NCBI RefSeq assembly: GCF_002909235.1
Contig: NZ_PHQQ01000028.1
Span: forward strand, 17,016-81,015
Direction of reading: 5' to 3'
Length of the DNA: 64,000 nucleotides
Source: Arenibacter catalasegens
GTDB taxonomy: Bacteria > Bacteroidota > Bacteroidia > Flavobacteriales > Flavobacteriaceae
Shown here in pieces: positions 9,741 to 18,735 of the stretch (positions within the stretch are counted from its first letter, which is position 1; the number at the start of each line of letters is the position of its first letter). The position numbers and the translations under genes were made by a program. The notes beneath the pieces were generated by a model. That model was given only the letters and a program-made list of their open reading frames with translations. It did not search any database and was not told the origin of the DNA.

Positions 9741-12001
9741 CGACTTATTGGGGCTGTTAAGCAATGGTCCGGAATTCCAAATCCATCTACTAAAACCTCA
9801 ATATGTGGTCTGAACTCGGAGCTTAACCTTTCCACTCGTTGCCGTATTGCCTTAGATTTGGTCCCTCCCAAATATCCCTGTTCCAGAAACCAAGATGCAT
9901 CTTCACGAATTTCTGATAATGCGAAGAGGCAACCTAATTTCAGGAATAGTTGTTTGTTCTTGCTGTCTTCGATGGTTTCCGTAAACTGTAAAAAGGTATT
10001 ATAGGCCAATTCACAGCTATAGGCCTTTCCCAGAGCCAATAAATGGGTCTGTACTTTTAAGAAAGCCTGATAGGATGGGACCCCTTTCTTAATGTAATCT
10101 CTGATTCGCATGGCTACGGAATAGGTTAATCTTCTAGTTCTGTAATCAAAGGCATGTTTGTGGAATTTTGGATTGTATAAATGTTCTTTGTCCACTTTGT
10201 TGGCATACATAGGATTTATGGTGACCAATTTATCGCTTATTTGAGTACCCAATAGTTTAAGTACGGCAGAAAATCCACCGCTGTTCAATTCTGAATTAAA
10301 ATCGGACATGATACCCTTGGCGGCCAATTGTAAAAGCACTGTATTATCCCCTTCGAAGGTGGTAAATATATCCACATCTGCCTTTAGATCGGCTATTCTG
10401 TTTTCCAGTAGATACCCTTTTCCCCCACATGCTTCCCGGCATTCTTGAATGGTCTCGTTGGAGAACCAAGTTATTATGGCCTTTAGCCCGGCAACCTGGG
10501 TTTCTATTTTTCGTTTATCGGTGATACTTTCATCACTGTAGATTTTCATTAATGAATCCAATGTCACCTGATATACATAGGACTTGGCAATAGCCGGTGT
10601 AAGTCTAAGTTGATGGGATGGGTAGTCCATAATCAAATCCTCTTGAACTTTTACATTGTCGTTAAATTGCCTTCTGTGAAGGGCGTATTTCACGGCAATG
10701 GCTAGGGCCATTTTTGCACCGCTTAAAGCTCCCTTGGCCACACAGATCCGTCCTCCTACCAGGGTGCCCAGCATGGTGAAAAAGCGCTTGTTCGGGTTTT
10801 TTATTTCGGAATAATAACTGCCGTCCGGTTTAATGTCTCCGTATTTGTTTAAAAGATTTTCACGGGGGACCTTAACTTGGTCAAACCAAATTTTCCCATT
10901 GTCAACACCATTGAGACCTAGTTTATGACCATTGTCTTCAATACGTACACCTGGCATTAAACGGTGTTCATTGTCCCTTATTGGTACTATTATGGCATGG
11001 ACTCCATGGTTTTGTCCTCCAACGATCAATTGGGCAAACACAGTGGCCATTGTGCCGTGTAACGCATTCCCAATATATTCCTTATTGTCATTTTTGCCTG
11101 GCGTATGGATGGTGATGTTATCCTTATCCAAATTGTACGTTGCAGTCGTTTTTACACCTCTTACATTAGATCCATGACCTGTTTCTGTCATGGCAAAACA
11201 TCCAAGCAACTTGGCTTTTCCGATTTCTGTTAAATAGAGGTCATGATGTTTTTTAGTGCCCAACTTCTCCACACTGCCTCCAAATAGTCCAAACTGTACT
11301 CCAAACTTTACTGTAAGACTGCCGTCTACATACATCAGGTTTTCAAAAATTGAGGCATACAACAACATATTGTTTGTACCTCCATAGGGCTCGGGGTAAG
11401 CAATGGCACCATAGCCTTCTTTGGCCAAATACTGTACCTGAGATAATACTTTCTCCCTAAAAATTTCTTTGTTCTTAATTACCTCCCAGGAGAAGATAGG
11501 ATGCTTTAAGGTCTCTCTAAATTCATTTAGTTCATGGCTGAAATTACCCTTAAATAATTCATCTATTTCTCTTGGGTCATAATAATCTGAGGTTTTTTCC
11601 GGCACTACTTCCACGTCAAATAAATGGTGGTAATGATTGGGTTGTATCCCTAGGTTTATTTCTATGGCCGACAAATTTTCATTGAAAACATGTGCTGATT
11701 CATTTTGAAGTATCAATTTCTTGCTAAAGGAGGTTAGGGGATGGTTATCGCCCTCCACTAATTTAACACCAGAATTGGATATGGTATGCTGCCAAGACTT
11801 CATTTCCGCCGCACTTGGTGGATTAGCCGTGTTAAGCCAGTTGTTTAGGGTTTCCCTGTCATTATTGGAAAGGTGTTGGTCCTCTTCAATTATCTTCTTT
11901 ACGACTGCAATTTCAGAAACTGTCAATAGGTCATCGGACCAGATTACAAAAAAGAAGGGTATATATTGTAGTATGCTGGTTGGATATTTGGTCTTTATCA
12001 T
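9737..12001 (-). CDS. Acyl-CoA dehydrogenase/oxidase family flavoprotein (754 aa)
   Basis: Large FAD-dependent acyl-CoA dehydrogenase-fold protein, probably introducing the first double bond in fatty-acid beta-oxidation. The FAD/substrate-binding segment CFAMTETGHGSNVRG is clear, as are the C-terminal motifs ACGGKGYL and TTFEGDNTVLLQ, where the Glu is the expected catalytic base. At 754 residues it is nearer acyl-CoA oxidases than the 380-residue dehydrogenases, with a C-terminal helical extension. Whether it uses oxygen or an electron-transfer flavoprotein cannot be told from the sequence. It is monocistronic on the minus strand and divergent from ruvB. Confidence 0.88.
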   Translation of the reverse strand: MIKTKYPTSILQYIPFFFVIWSDDLLTVSEIAVVKKIIEEDQHLSNNDRETLNNWLNTANPPSAAEMKSWQHTISNSGVKLVEGDNHPLTSFSKKLILQNESAHVFNENLSAIEINLGIQPNHYHHLFDVEVVPEKTSDYYDPREIDELFKGNFSHELNEFRETLKHPIFSWEVIKNKEIFREKVLSQVQYLAKEGYGAIAYPEPYGGTNNMLLYASIFENLMYVDGSLTVKFGVQFGLFGGSVEKLGTKKHHDLYLTEIGKAKLLGCFAMTETGHGSNVRGVKTTATYNLDKDNITIHTPGKNDNKEYIGNALHGTMATVFAQLIVGGQNHGVHAIIVPIRDNEHRLMPGVRIEDNGHKLGLNGVDNGKIWFDQVKVPRENLLNKYGDIKPDGSYYSEIKNPNKRFFTMLGTLVGGRICVAKGALSGAKMALAIAVKYALHRRQFNDNVKVQEDLIMDYPSHQLRLTPAIAKSYVYQVTLDSLMKIYSDESITDKRKIETQVAGLKAIITWFSNETIQECREACGGKGYLLENRIADLKADVDIFTTFEGDNTVLLQLAAKGIMSDFNSELNSGGFSAVLKLLGTQISDKLVTINPMYANKVDKEHLYNPKFHKHAFDYRTRRLTYSVAMRIRDYIKKGVPSYQAFLKVQTHLLALGKAYSCELAYNTFLQFTETIEDSKNKQLFLKLGCLFALSEIREDASWFLEQGYLGGTKSKAIRQRVERLSSEFRPHIEVLVDGFGIPDHCLTAPISR

Positions 12002-12153
12002 ACTATGAATTTACATTATTTTTTATTCAATTTTCATATACCCTACAGGATTATGAAAAATTTGGGAATCGATTTAAGCAGGGGGGATACCTCAATTCTT
12101 AAAATTTGGTTTCATTTAAAAACTATCTCTATTTCCACTATCTTTGTTGGTGT

Positions 12154-13176
12154 ATGAATGAGAACCTAGATCCAACAGCCAATAATTTTTCCAACGAAGA
12201 AGTTGATATTGAAAGGGCGTTACGTCCCATTTCATTTGACGATTTTACAGGGCAAGAACAAGTGCTGGAGAATCTGAAGATATTTGTGCAGGCTGCCAAT
12301 TTGAGAGGAGAAGCCTTAGATCATACTTTGTTCCATGGCCCTCCAGGTCTAGGAAAAACAACCTTGGCCCATATCTTGGCGAATGAATTGGGGGTGGGGA
12401 TTAAAATGACCTCCGGTCCTGTTTTGGATAAGCCAGGAGATCTGGCCGGATTATTGACCAATTTGGATGAACGGGATGTATTGTTTATTGATGAGATCCA
12501 TAGATTAAGTCCAATTGTAGAAGAGTATCTGTATTCAGCTATGGAGGATTATAAAATCGACATAATGATAGAATCTGGTCCCAATGCCAGATCGGTTCAG
12601 ATTAATCTGAACCCTTTTACCTTGATTGGCGCTACTACTCGCTCTGGTTTGTTAACGGCCCCTATGAGGGCACGTTTTGGGATTCAGAGTAGACTGCAAT
12701 ATTATTCTACTGAATTGCTTTCAACTATAGTGGAACGAAGTGCCGAAATTCTGAAAACACCAATTACCCAACAAGCGGCCATTGAAATAGCAGGAAGAAG
12801 TAGGGGAACTCCCAGAATATGTAATGCCCTTTTAAGAAGGGTCCGCGATTTTGCCCAAATTAAAGGAAATGGAAAAATCGACATAGAGATTTCGCAATTT
12901 AGCCTCAAGGCGTTAAATGTAGATGCCCACGGATTGGATGAAATGGATAATAAGATTTTGACTACTATTATAGATAAGTTTAAAGGAGGGCCTGTAGGAA
13001 TATCAACTTTGGCAACTGCTGTGTCCGAAAGTGCCGAAACCATAGAGGAGGTATATGAACCCTTTTTAATACAACAAGGGTTTATAATGCGTACTCCTCG
13101 AGGTAGAGAGGTAACGGAATTGGCTTATAGGCATTTGGGGAGAATAAAGGGCGCAATCCAAGGGGGTCTTTTTTGA
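12154..13176 (+). CDS. ruvB: Holliday junction branch migration ATPase RuvB
   Basis: 340-residue AAA+ motor that drives branch migration with RuvA. Walker [10 protein letters not shown], Walker [12 protein letters not shown], sensor GATTRSGLL and the C-terminal winged-helix segment ([13 protein letters not shown]) are all present. The ATG at 12154 (MNENLDPT) gives the family's usual length; the open frame extends upstream to 12106, but the added residues look non-coding. ruvA lies at 31575, separate from ruvB, as is common in this phylum. The broken P450 gene begins 53 bp downstream, so ruvB, P450 and queG may once have been co-transcribed. Confidence 0.97.
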   Translation: MNENLDPTANNFSNEEVDIERALRPISFDDFTGQEQVLENLKIFVQAANLRGEALDHTLFHGPPGLGKTTLAHILANELGVGIKMTSGPVLDKPGDLAGLLTNLDERDVLFIDEIHRLSPIVEEYLYSAMEDYKIDIMIESGPNARSVQINLNPFTLIGATTRSGLLTAPMRARFGIQSRLQYYSTELLSTIVERSAEILKTPITQQAAIEIAGRSRGTPRICNALLRRVRDFAQIKGNGKIDIEISQFSLKALNVDAHGLDEMDNKILTTIIDKFKGGPVGISTLATAVSESAETIEEVYEPFLIQQGFIMRTPRGREVTELAYRHLGRIKGAIQGGLF

Positions 13177-13229
13177 TTAGGTCACAGCCTGCTAAAAATC
13201 TATGTTCCCTATCGGAAATCCCATTTTAA

Positions 13230-14390
13230 ATGAACAATTTGAAGTTAGTTTCTAGGTTCCAAGTCTTAAAAAATGCAAGGAGAATCCTAAAAAATCCTTT
13301 ACCCTTTCATCATGAAAATTTTGAGGCCCATGGGGATAGTTTTAAAGTGCAATTGAGTACAAAGGAAATAGTTCTTTTTACTAGAAGCCCGGGTTTAATA
13401 AAATACATACTTCAAAAACAGCATAAGAATTTTGAAAAATCCCCGTTGCAAACTGTGGATTTGGCCAAGTATATTGGTCATGGTATTTTAACATCTAATG
13501 GAGAGCATTGGAGGACCCACAGGCGAATGGTGCAACCCGCCTTTCATAAGAAAAAACTCCATAATTTAATGGGGGTCATTAGAAAGGCCATAATTACGGA
13601 ACTAAAGCGAATAAAACCCAATAGTGAACAGGATGTTTTTCCACTTATGGGCGATCTTGCATTTCAGGTGGTGGCAAAGGCACTTTTTAGTAGTTCGGAC
13701 ATTAGGGAAAGAATGGCACGCTTAAAGCAAATAACGGAGGCCAATCAACGTATGTTGATAAGAGAAATGCGGCAGCCTTACCTAAAATGGTGGTACAACT
13801 TTAATGGTAAGATAGACCGACACTTAAAAATGGCCGCAGAAGGCAAGCAGCTGCTTTTGGAAATTATTGAAGAACGTAGAAAATCTGGATTCGAGATAGA
13901 CGACTTACTGGATATGTTGCTTAAAGCACAATATGAGGACGGCTCGCCTATGTCCGATGGGCAATTGTTGGATGAAGTATTGATTCTTTTTACTGCTGGG
14001 CATGAAACCACGGCAAACGCTCTAAGTTTTACGCTTTTTCTTTTGGCCAAGCATCCAGAAATTCAGGAACAAGTTTATGACGAGGTTTCCAAGGTAAATC
14101 TAGGAGATGCCAATGTTGACCTTATGCAAGAGGTTATGCAGCTTCATTGTGTTAATCATTGTGTCGAGGAGGCGTTAAGATTATATCCACCAGCCTATGT
14201 TATTGATAGGATTGCCACGGAAGACGAGTCTTTTGAGGGAATCGTTCTGCCCAAAGATAGCATGGTACTTATGTCCATTTATGAATTACATCGCTATAAT
14301 GATTTTTGGGAAAAGCCATCTGAGTTTATTCCCAGCCGTTTTAGAGGTATGGATAAAAAGGATTATGGGGACTATTATTATCCGTTTGGG
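13230..14390 (+). pseudogene. Cytochrome P450, 5' fragment (interrupted)
   Basis: 5' 387 codons of a P450 that would be 443 residues if joined to 27903-28073. The join restores the haem loop [14 protein letters not shown] with the cysteine thiolate in the distal fragment. No base is missing or added between the halves once the insertion is removed, so excision would repair the gene. P450s use O2 and two electrons to hydroxylate substrates; the substrate here is unknown. Confidence 0.9.
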
Positions 14391-15188
14391 CTTGAACACA
14401 AAGGGTACAATAATGTGGTCAATGGTACTGAATACAACTATAAAACGTACCAAGGTCAAGAAATCTCGAAAGAGCTCGGTTACAATATGCTTGAATTTAA
14501 GTATAGGCATTATGACCCTGCAATTGCTAGATTTGTTGCTGTTGACCCTTTAGCTAGTAAATATCCTTATAACTCTACATATGCTTTTCAGGAAAATAAA
14601 CTTGGTTTAGGTGTTGAACTTGAGGGATTAGAACTTGTATATAGAAAAGGAACTGACCCAAAGTTTAAAACACAATTTGCTAAAACTGTTAAGTTTATGA
14701 ACAGTAAAGGCACTTCTGGGAAAATGGCAGTATTGAATGAATCAGGAAGAACCGAATTAGTTGATAACACAGGAAAAGGGTCTTTTTATAGACCAAGTGA
14801 GGGAGCAATTTACTTTGACCCAACGGCAGCAGTTGAGACAGATGAAGGACATATTTTATCTCCTGCTACTGTATTAGACCACGAAATTGACCACGCTTTA
14901 CAGGATAAAGAAAATCCAGGTCAGTTTAAAAATGATATTGACCCAATTGAAGGTTATGACCCTGCGTATGACACTAAAGAAGAGAAAAGAGTTATAACAA
15001 CTTCAGAACAAGTAACGGCTAAAAAGCACGGCGAAATAAATAAAGGAGAAGTCACAAGGACTAATCACAATGGAACAGTAATGGATGTTACCGACCCTAC
15101 GTCAACTAAAAATGCTACTCAAAGAGCAAATCAATTAGAAGAAGTAATAATAACTGTTCCTAAAAAGAAAGAAAATGGGCAGAACTAA
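13230..15188 (+). CDS. Chimeric ORF: cytochrome P450 (residues 1-387) fused in frame to an RHS toxin tip (388-652)
   Basis: Residues 1-387 are a bacterial cytochrome P450 with the I-helix FTAGHETTANAL and the ExxR helix EEALRLYPP. It stops at YYPFG, just before the haem-cysteine loop. Residues 388-652 are an RHS core end (YRHYDPAIARFVAVDPLASK) followed by a toxin-like tip with HEIDH at chimera residues 551-555. The reading frame passes unbroken through the integration core at 14376-14390. The P450 lacks its haem ligand and cannot bind haem normally. The tip now has a cytoplasmic enzyme as its N-terminus in place of an RHS shell. The tip stop overlaps the start of the next gene by 14 bp. The structure is certain from the sequence; whether the chimera is made is unknown. 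Confidence 0.85.
   Translation: MNNLKLVSRFQVLKNARRILKNPLPFHHENFEAHGDSFKVQLSTKEIVLFTRSPGLIKYILQKQHKNFEKSPLQTVDLAKYIGHGILTSNGEHWRTHRRMVQPAFHKKKLHNLMGVIRKAIITELKRIKPNSEQDVFPLMGDLAFQVVAKALFSSSDIRERMARLKQITEANQRMLIREMRQPYLKWWYNFNGKIDRHLKMAAEGKQLLLEIIEERRKSGFEIDDLLDMLLKAQYEDGSPMSDGQLLDEVLILFTAGHETTANALSFTLFLLAKHPEIQEQVYDEVSKVNLGDANVDLMQEVMQLHCVNHCVEEALRLYPPAYVIDRIATEDESFEGIVLPKDSMVLMSIYELHRYNDFWEKPSEFIPSRFRGMDKKDYGDYYYPFGLEHKGYNNVVNGTEYNYKTYQGQEISKELGYNMLEFKYRHYDPAIARFVAVDPLASKYPYNSTYAFQENKLGLGVELEGLELVYRKGTDPKFKTQFAKTVKFMNSKGTSGKMAVLNESGRTELVDNTGKGSFYRPSEGAIYFDPTAAVETDEGHILSPATVLDHEIDHALQDKENPGQFKNDIDPIEGYDPAYDTKEEKRVITTSEQVTAKKHGEINKGEVTRTNHNGTVMDVTDPTSTKNATQRANQLEEVIITVPKKKENGQN
14376..14390 (+). 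other. Left attachment site (attL) of the RHS-tip element
   Basis: 15-bp core TATTATCCGTTTGGG, encoding YYPFG in the P450 frame. It matches the cores at 21132 and 27888 except for G at position 9. That G belongs to the P450 target, so strand exchange took place to its right, in TTTGGG. Confidence 0.85.
14391..15188 (+). CDS. RHS C-terminal toxin tip, copy 1 (HExxH metalloprotease-like), as carried by the element
   Basis: 265 codons from the att core onward; there is no start codon of its own, so it depends on the gene it joins. Residues 1-70 are the end of the RHS-associated core (LEHKGYNNVVNG, YDPAIARFVAVDPLASKYP, YAFQENK). Residues 71-265 are the variable tip. HEIDHALQ at tip residues 164-171 is a zincin HExxH motif, with candidate third ligands at Glu197, Glu198 or Glu206 in the segment EEKRVITTSEQ. 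This suggests a zinc protease effector; the target is unknown. It overlaps the candidate immunity gene by 14 bp, the usual tight toxin-immunity arrangement. RHS core call is firm, protease call moderate. Confidence 0.82.
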   Translation, partial: LEHKGYNNVVNGTEYNYKTYQGQEISKELGYNMLEFKYRHYDPAIARFVAVDPLASKYPYNSTYAFQENKLGLGVELEGLELVYRKGTDPKFKTQFAKTVKFMNSKGTSGKMAVLNESGRTELVDNTGKGSFYRPSEGAIYFDPTAAVETDEGHILSPATVLDHEIDHALQDKENPGQFKNDIDPIEGYDPAYDTKEEKRVITTSEQVTAKKHGEINKGEVTRTNHNGTVMDVTDPTSTKNATQRANQLEEVIITVPKKKENGQN

Positions 15189-15633
15189 AAAAAATAAAAT
15201 AGGAATATTGTTTTTTGCTGTACTGATAATTACTTTAGCCTGTAACAATGCGAAAAATAAAGATACCGCAAAAATAATAAGTAAAGAAGATAATGTTATT
15301 GAGCTAATAATATTATATGAAAATTTGACTACTCAAACTTTTACACGTGTTGCCTGTAATGAATTAGAGCAAATATTTGATAAAGTTTTGAAGAAAAAGA
15401 TACTTAAAGACAAGAGTAGTATAAGTGAAATTACTGAATCAATTGATAGAACCGTACGACAAGGAAACTATACAGAGAATATTGATGTACGATTTAAAAT
15501 GATATTGATTTATCAATCTAAAAAAAGTGATACCATTTGTGGTAACGGAAGTGTAATTAGTGTAAAGAACAAAAATTACAGGATTGATAAAGATTTTACA
15601 AATCTCTTAAAAAATTTAACCGATACGGAATAA
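15175..15633 (+). CDS. Lipoprotein, candidate immunity protein for the RHS tip (copy 1)
   Basis: 152-residue small lipoprotein. The N-terminus MGRTKKNK is followed by a hydrophobic core and lipobox TLAC with Cys23. The mature part is polar, mixed alpha/beta by composition, and matches no family I recognise. The start lies inside the toxin-tip stop region (14-bp overlap), so it is translationally coupled. Its position directly after the toxin tip and before a terminator is the main reason to call it immunity. If correct, the site of protection would be the periplasm or outer membrane, meaning the tip is neutralised outside the cytoplasm. This is inferred from context alone. Confidence 0.65.
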   Translation: MGRTKKNKIGILFFAVLIITLACNNAKNKDTAKIISKEDNVIELIILYENLTTQTFTRVACNELEQIFDKVLKKKILKDKSSISEITESIDRTVRQGNYTENIDVRFKMILIYQSKKSDTICGNGSVISVKNKNYRIDKDFTNLLKNLTDTE

Positions 15634-15643
15634 GTAACATAAG

Positions 15644-15669
15644 ACCACCTTTAACGAGGTGGTTTTTTT
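15644..15669 (+). terminator. Terminator after toxin-immunity pair (copy 1)
   Basis: Perfect 7-bp stem ACCACCT/AGGTGGT with a 6-nt loop, followed by six T residues. It separates the toxin-immunity unit from the convergent XRE gene, whose stop is at 15675. Confidence 0.88.
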
Positions 15670-15674
15670 ATGCT

Positions 15675-16040
15675 CTAAAGTGAAGCTACATTTTTATTAA
15701 AGAAATCCTTAAACTTTTTAGAGGTCAGCATTTTATCAATCATCTTAAAGATAATGGCTCTATCATCAGTATCAAGTTCAGAAATCAAACGCAACTGTTC
15801 TTGTGCTTGCTTATCTTCTATAACAACTTCTTTAGGCAAACCATCATTAAGGTTAATCACTTGGTCAACCTTAATATTATAAAACTCTGCAAGTCGCTGT
15901 AACTCTTTTACAGAAATCTCACGATTACCATTCTCAATCTTATTGTAGTTGGAATAACCAATATCAAGAGCGTTAGCAACTTCTTTTTGTCGAAGCTCTT
16001 TATCTTCTCTTAATTTTTTAATGTTATCAGCTAAACTCAT
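15675..16040 (-). CDS. XRE-family transcriptional regulator (copy 1)
   Basis: 121-residue DNA-binding protein starting at the ATG at 16040 (MSLADNIKKLRE). The open frame reaches 16208, but the extra hydrophobic residues fall in the promoter region and overlap the divergent gene. The N-terminal HTH_3 domain is clear: LREDKELRQKEVANALDIG, then YSNYNKIENGNREISVK. The C-terminal half is acidic and helical and may dimerise. It is divergent from the ATPase-recombinase genes, with two CGAAAA(A/T)CGA sites between them, so it probably represses itself and the mobility genes. This is the layout of a phage-like lysogeny or excision switch. Confidence 0.88.
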   Translation of the reverse strand: MSLADNIKKLREDKELRQKEVANALDIGYSNYNKIENGNREISVKELQRLAEFYNIKVDQVINLNDGLPKEVVIEDKQAQEQLRLISELDTDDRAIIFKMIDKMLTSKKFKDFFNKNVASL

Positions 16041-16070
16041 ATAAATCTGTATTAGAAGTTGTAAAAGTAG

Positions 16071-16166
16071 CGAAAAACGATATAAATATGAAATATTAGT
16101 GAAATAGTAAATTATTAATGTTCGATAAAAGAAATATAATTGTATTTTTGAAGTATCGAAAATCGA
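16071..16166. promoter_or_regulatory. Divergent control region with paired XRE operator candidates (copy 1)
   Basis: Two near-identical sites, CGAAAAACGA (16071-16080) and CGAAAATCGA (16157-16166), lie between the divergent XRE and ATPase genes. A Bacteroidota -7 box TATTTTTG (16143-16150) for the ATPase gene sits just before the second site. Binding there would block transcription. The same layout is at 22827-22922 in copy 2. Confidence 0.5.
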
Positions 16167-16182
16167 ATAAAATAGTTTTACT

Positions 16183-17709
16183 ATGCTCAACACAACTAAT
16201 CCAAACAACTACGAATACACTACAAAATATCTTGAAATCCACATTCTGGGAGGAATCAAAATCAACAAGTTAGAGAGTTTACGAATAACCATAAGCGTAC
16301 AGAAACCAAAAGAGTATAATGTTTTAAGGCACTCAATAGATTTATACAACGATAACCAAATAGAAAAGTTTACTCGAAAGATTGCAGAACGCTTGGAAAT
16401 TGGAACAAGTGTAGCACGTAGAACGTTACAAGATTTAACCAGAGAATTAGAGAATTACAGATTTTTATTGATTGAAGAATACGAGAAACAGCACCAACCC
16501 TATTTTAAGGAACTCACAGGAACAGAGGAAAAACAAGCCATTACATTTTTAAAGAAACCCAATCTACTAAAGCGAACCAATGAACTTATAGGAAAGTCTG
16601 GAGTAATCGGAGAAGAACACAACAGACAAACGATGTTTTTAATCTTCACGAGCAGAAAGACAAATAATCCATTGCATTGCATCAGCTTGGGAAGTTCCGG
16701 AGTTGGCAAGACGCATTTACAAAGTAAAGTATCGGAACTTATCCCGGAAGAAGACAAAATCGAAATCACGGTCTTATCTGCCAACGCTTTTTATTACTTC
16801 AACAGAACAGAATTACAACACAAACTTATTTTAATAGAAGATTTAGACGGAGCGGAAAGCGTACTCTATCCACTTCGGGAACTGCAATCTAAAAAACGCA
16901 TTACAAAAACAGTCGTGCATAAAGACACCAAAGGAACGACCAAAACCATACATCTAACGGTTGAAGGTCCTGTAAGTGTTGCAGGTTGCACCACTCGCGA
17001 AAGTATTTACGAAGATAACTCAAATAGAAACTTCCTTTTGTATATCGATGAAAGCGAAGAACAAGACCAAAAAATAATGGATTACCAGCGGAGAGCCTCC
17101 GCAGGCAAATTAAATGAGCAGGACGAAACCCAATCAAGAGAATTACTAAAAAACGTACAGCGAATTTTAAAGCCAATAAAAGTAATCAATCCTTTTGCAG
17201 AATATCTGGAACTGCCGAAATCAGTTTTTAAACCAAGACGAACCAACTCACACTATTTACAATTTATTGAAGTCGTTACATTTTACAAGCAATACCAAAG
17301 GGAAAAGCAATACGATACCGAAACAGGAGAAGAATTTATAGAAACCACGATTGAGGATATTGAAGAAGCCAACGAGCTTATACAAGAGGTTTTACTACGA
17401 AAAAGTGATTTACTCAATGGAGCTTGCAGACAATTTTTTGAAAGCCTCAAGGCTTATTTAACAAAAGAGAATCAGACAACTTTTACGAATGCTGAAATCC
17501 GTAGAGTTTTACGAGTAAATCCAAGCAACCAAAAACGATATATGTTGCAATTACAATTAGCGGAACTCATACAGAAAGCCAAAGGAAATAAGCGAAAAGG
17601 TTATGTATATGAAATCGTAAACTATGATGATTACGAAACCACGAACAAGCAAATAAAAGACCTATTGCAGAGCATTATCAATAGGTTAAGAAGTTCAAAT
17701 GGTTCATAA
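16183..17709 (+). CDS. P-loop ATPase of the mobile element (copy 1)
   Basis: 508-residue protein with an N-terminal region of about 150 residues of no recognised fold, a nucleotide-binding core and a C-terminal winged-helix-like region (about 430-485, with TNAEIRRVLRVNPSNQKR). Walker A is GSSGVGKTH at about residues 170-178 and Walker B LILIEDLDG at about 214-222. A later segment with GCTTRE and NRNFLLYIDES may hold sensor and arginine-finger residues, as in helicase-type AAA+ or primase-helicase proteins. It is the first gene of the mobility operon, ahead of two recombinases. It could unwind or replicate the excised circle or regulate the recombinases. No named family recognised. Confidence 0.75.
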   Translation: MLNTTNPNNYEYTTKYLEIHILGGIKINKLESLRITISVQKPKEYNVLRHSIDLYNDNQIEKFTRKIAERLEIGTSVARRTLQDLTRELENYRFLLIEEYEKQHQPYFKELTGTEEKQAITFLKKPNLLKRTNELIGKSGVIGEEHNRQTMFLIFTSRKTNNPLHCISLGSSGVGKTHLQSKVSELIPEEDKIEITVLSANAFYYFNRTELQHKLILIEDLDGAESVLYPLRELQSKKRITKTVVHKDTKGTTKTIHLTVEGPVSVAGCTTRESIYEDNSNRNFLLYIDESEEQDQKIMDYQRRASAGKLNEQDETQSRELLKNVQRILKPIKVINPFAEYLELPKSVFKPRRTNSHYLQFIEVVTFYKQYQREKQYDTETGEEFIETTIEDIEEANELIQEVLLRKSDLLNGACRQFFESLKAYLTKENQTTFTNAEIRRVLRVNPSNQKRYMLQLQLAELIQKAKGNKRKGYVYEIVNYDDYETTNKQIKDLLQSIINRLRSSNGS

Positions 17710-17799
17710 TAGTTCAATCAGTAAAATGGACTAATAACATAACTGAAAATCAACAACTTAAATAAGTAGTTCACAAAATCCCAAAAAACACATACCGAA

Positions 17800-18735
17800 G
17801 TGAAAAAATTAAAGCTACAAAACGAGGTATTTAAAATGTTCGTTGCCAATTATAAAGAATGGTTGGACATCTTGGGTTATGCAGAAAGTACAGTCTATCA
17901 ATTACCAAATCATTTACAAGAGTTCTTTTATTATGTTGAAAAGCAGAACATCAAAAAGCTAACAGACATCACGCCAAAAACAATAAAGGAATATTACAGC
18001 GAACTGAAGGAAAGAGCCAACGAACGAACAAGCGGAAGTTTAAGTAAAAGCTATCTCAACAAACACCAACAAGCTCTAAAAAAGTTCAAGGAATATTTAC
18101 AGAACCACAACTATAACGACTTTAATGTTCATCTAAAAAGCGAAACCAATCCAACAGAAGAAAAGATAAATATATTGACCCAAGACGAAATAAAGGAACT
18201 CTTTGAAGCAACAGAATTAAGTCATACAGAAAGTCGATTTAGATTAAGAGATAAAGCCATTTTAGCAATATTATATAGTTGTGGATTACGAAGAAATGAA
18301 GCAGTACATCTGGATTTAAGCGACATCTATTTTGATAAGGAAAGAGTATTTGTTAGAAAAGGGAAAAATTACAAAGAACGATTTATACCAATCAACAGAA
18401 AGAATGCAGAAATATTGGAAGATTACATTTTTGAAGCTCGACCAGAATTTTATCAATCCAATTTAAGTGAAGCTTTGTTTATCAATAAGAACGGAACACG
18501 AATGCAAGGAATGAGTTTTGCCAATCGATTAAAAGTAATTGTAATAGCTACGAATAATAAAAATATAGAAGAAAAACATATTACACTTCACATTTTAAGA
18601 CACTCAATAGCAACACATTTATTACAGCGAGAAGTACCATTAGAAAGCATCAAAACCTTTTTAGGACATAGCAGTTTAGAAAGCACTCAAATCTATACAC
18701 ACTTACTTAAAACACTTGAAGATGAAACCATATAG
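17800..18735 (+). CDS. Tyrosine recombinase, full active site (copy 1)
   Basis: 311-residue XerC/D-like integrase with a GTG start. An N-terminal SAM-like core-binding domain (about residues 10-105) precedes the catalytic domain. All six usual catalytic residues are visible: Arg164 in CGLRRNEAV, Lys187 in VRKGKN, His264 and Arg267 in HILRHS, His290 in FLGHSS and Tyr299 in TQIYTHL. It is therefore the likely enzyme that cuts and joins the TTTGGG crossover. It lies 90 bp after the ATPase gene and overlaps the second recombinase by 14 bp. Confidence 0.93.
   Translation: MKKLKLQNEVFKMFVANYKEWLDILGYAESTVYQLPNHLQEFFYYVEKQNIKKLTDITPKTIKEYYSELKERANERTSGSLSKSYLNKHQQALKKFKEYLQNHNYNDFNVHLKSETNPTEEKINILTQDEIKELFEATELSHTESRFRLRDKAILAILYSCGLRRNEAVHLDLSDIYFDKERVFVRKGKNYKERFIPINRKNAEILEDYIFEARPEFYQSNLSEALFINKNGTRMQGMSFANRLKVIVIATNNKNIEEKHITLHILRHSIATHLLQREVPLESIKTFLGHSSLESTQIYTHLLKTLEDETI

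Noticed and set aside
15675..16208. Longer reading of the XRE gene (177 residues)
   Set aside because: The extra 56 residues are hydrophobic nonsense over the promoter region and overlap the divergent ATPase gene; the ATG at 16040 begins a complete HTH domain.
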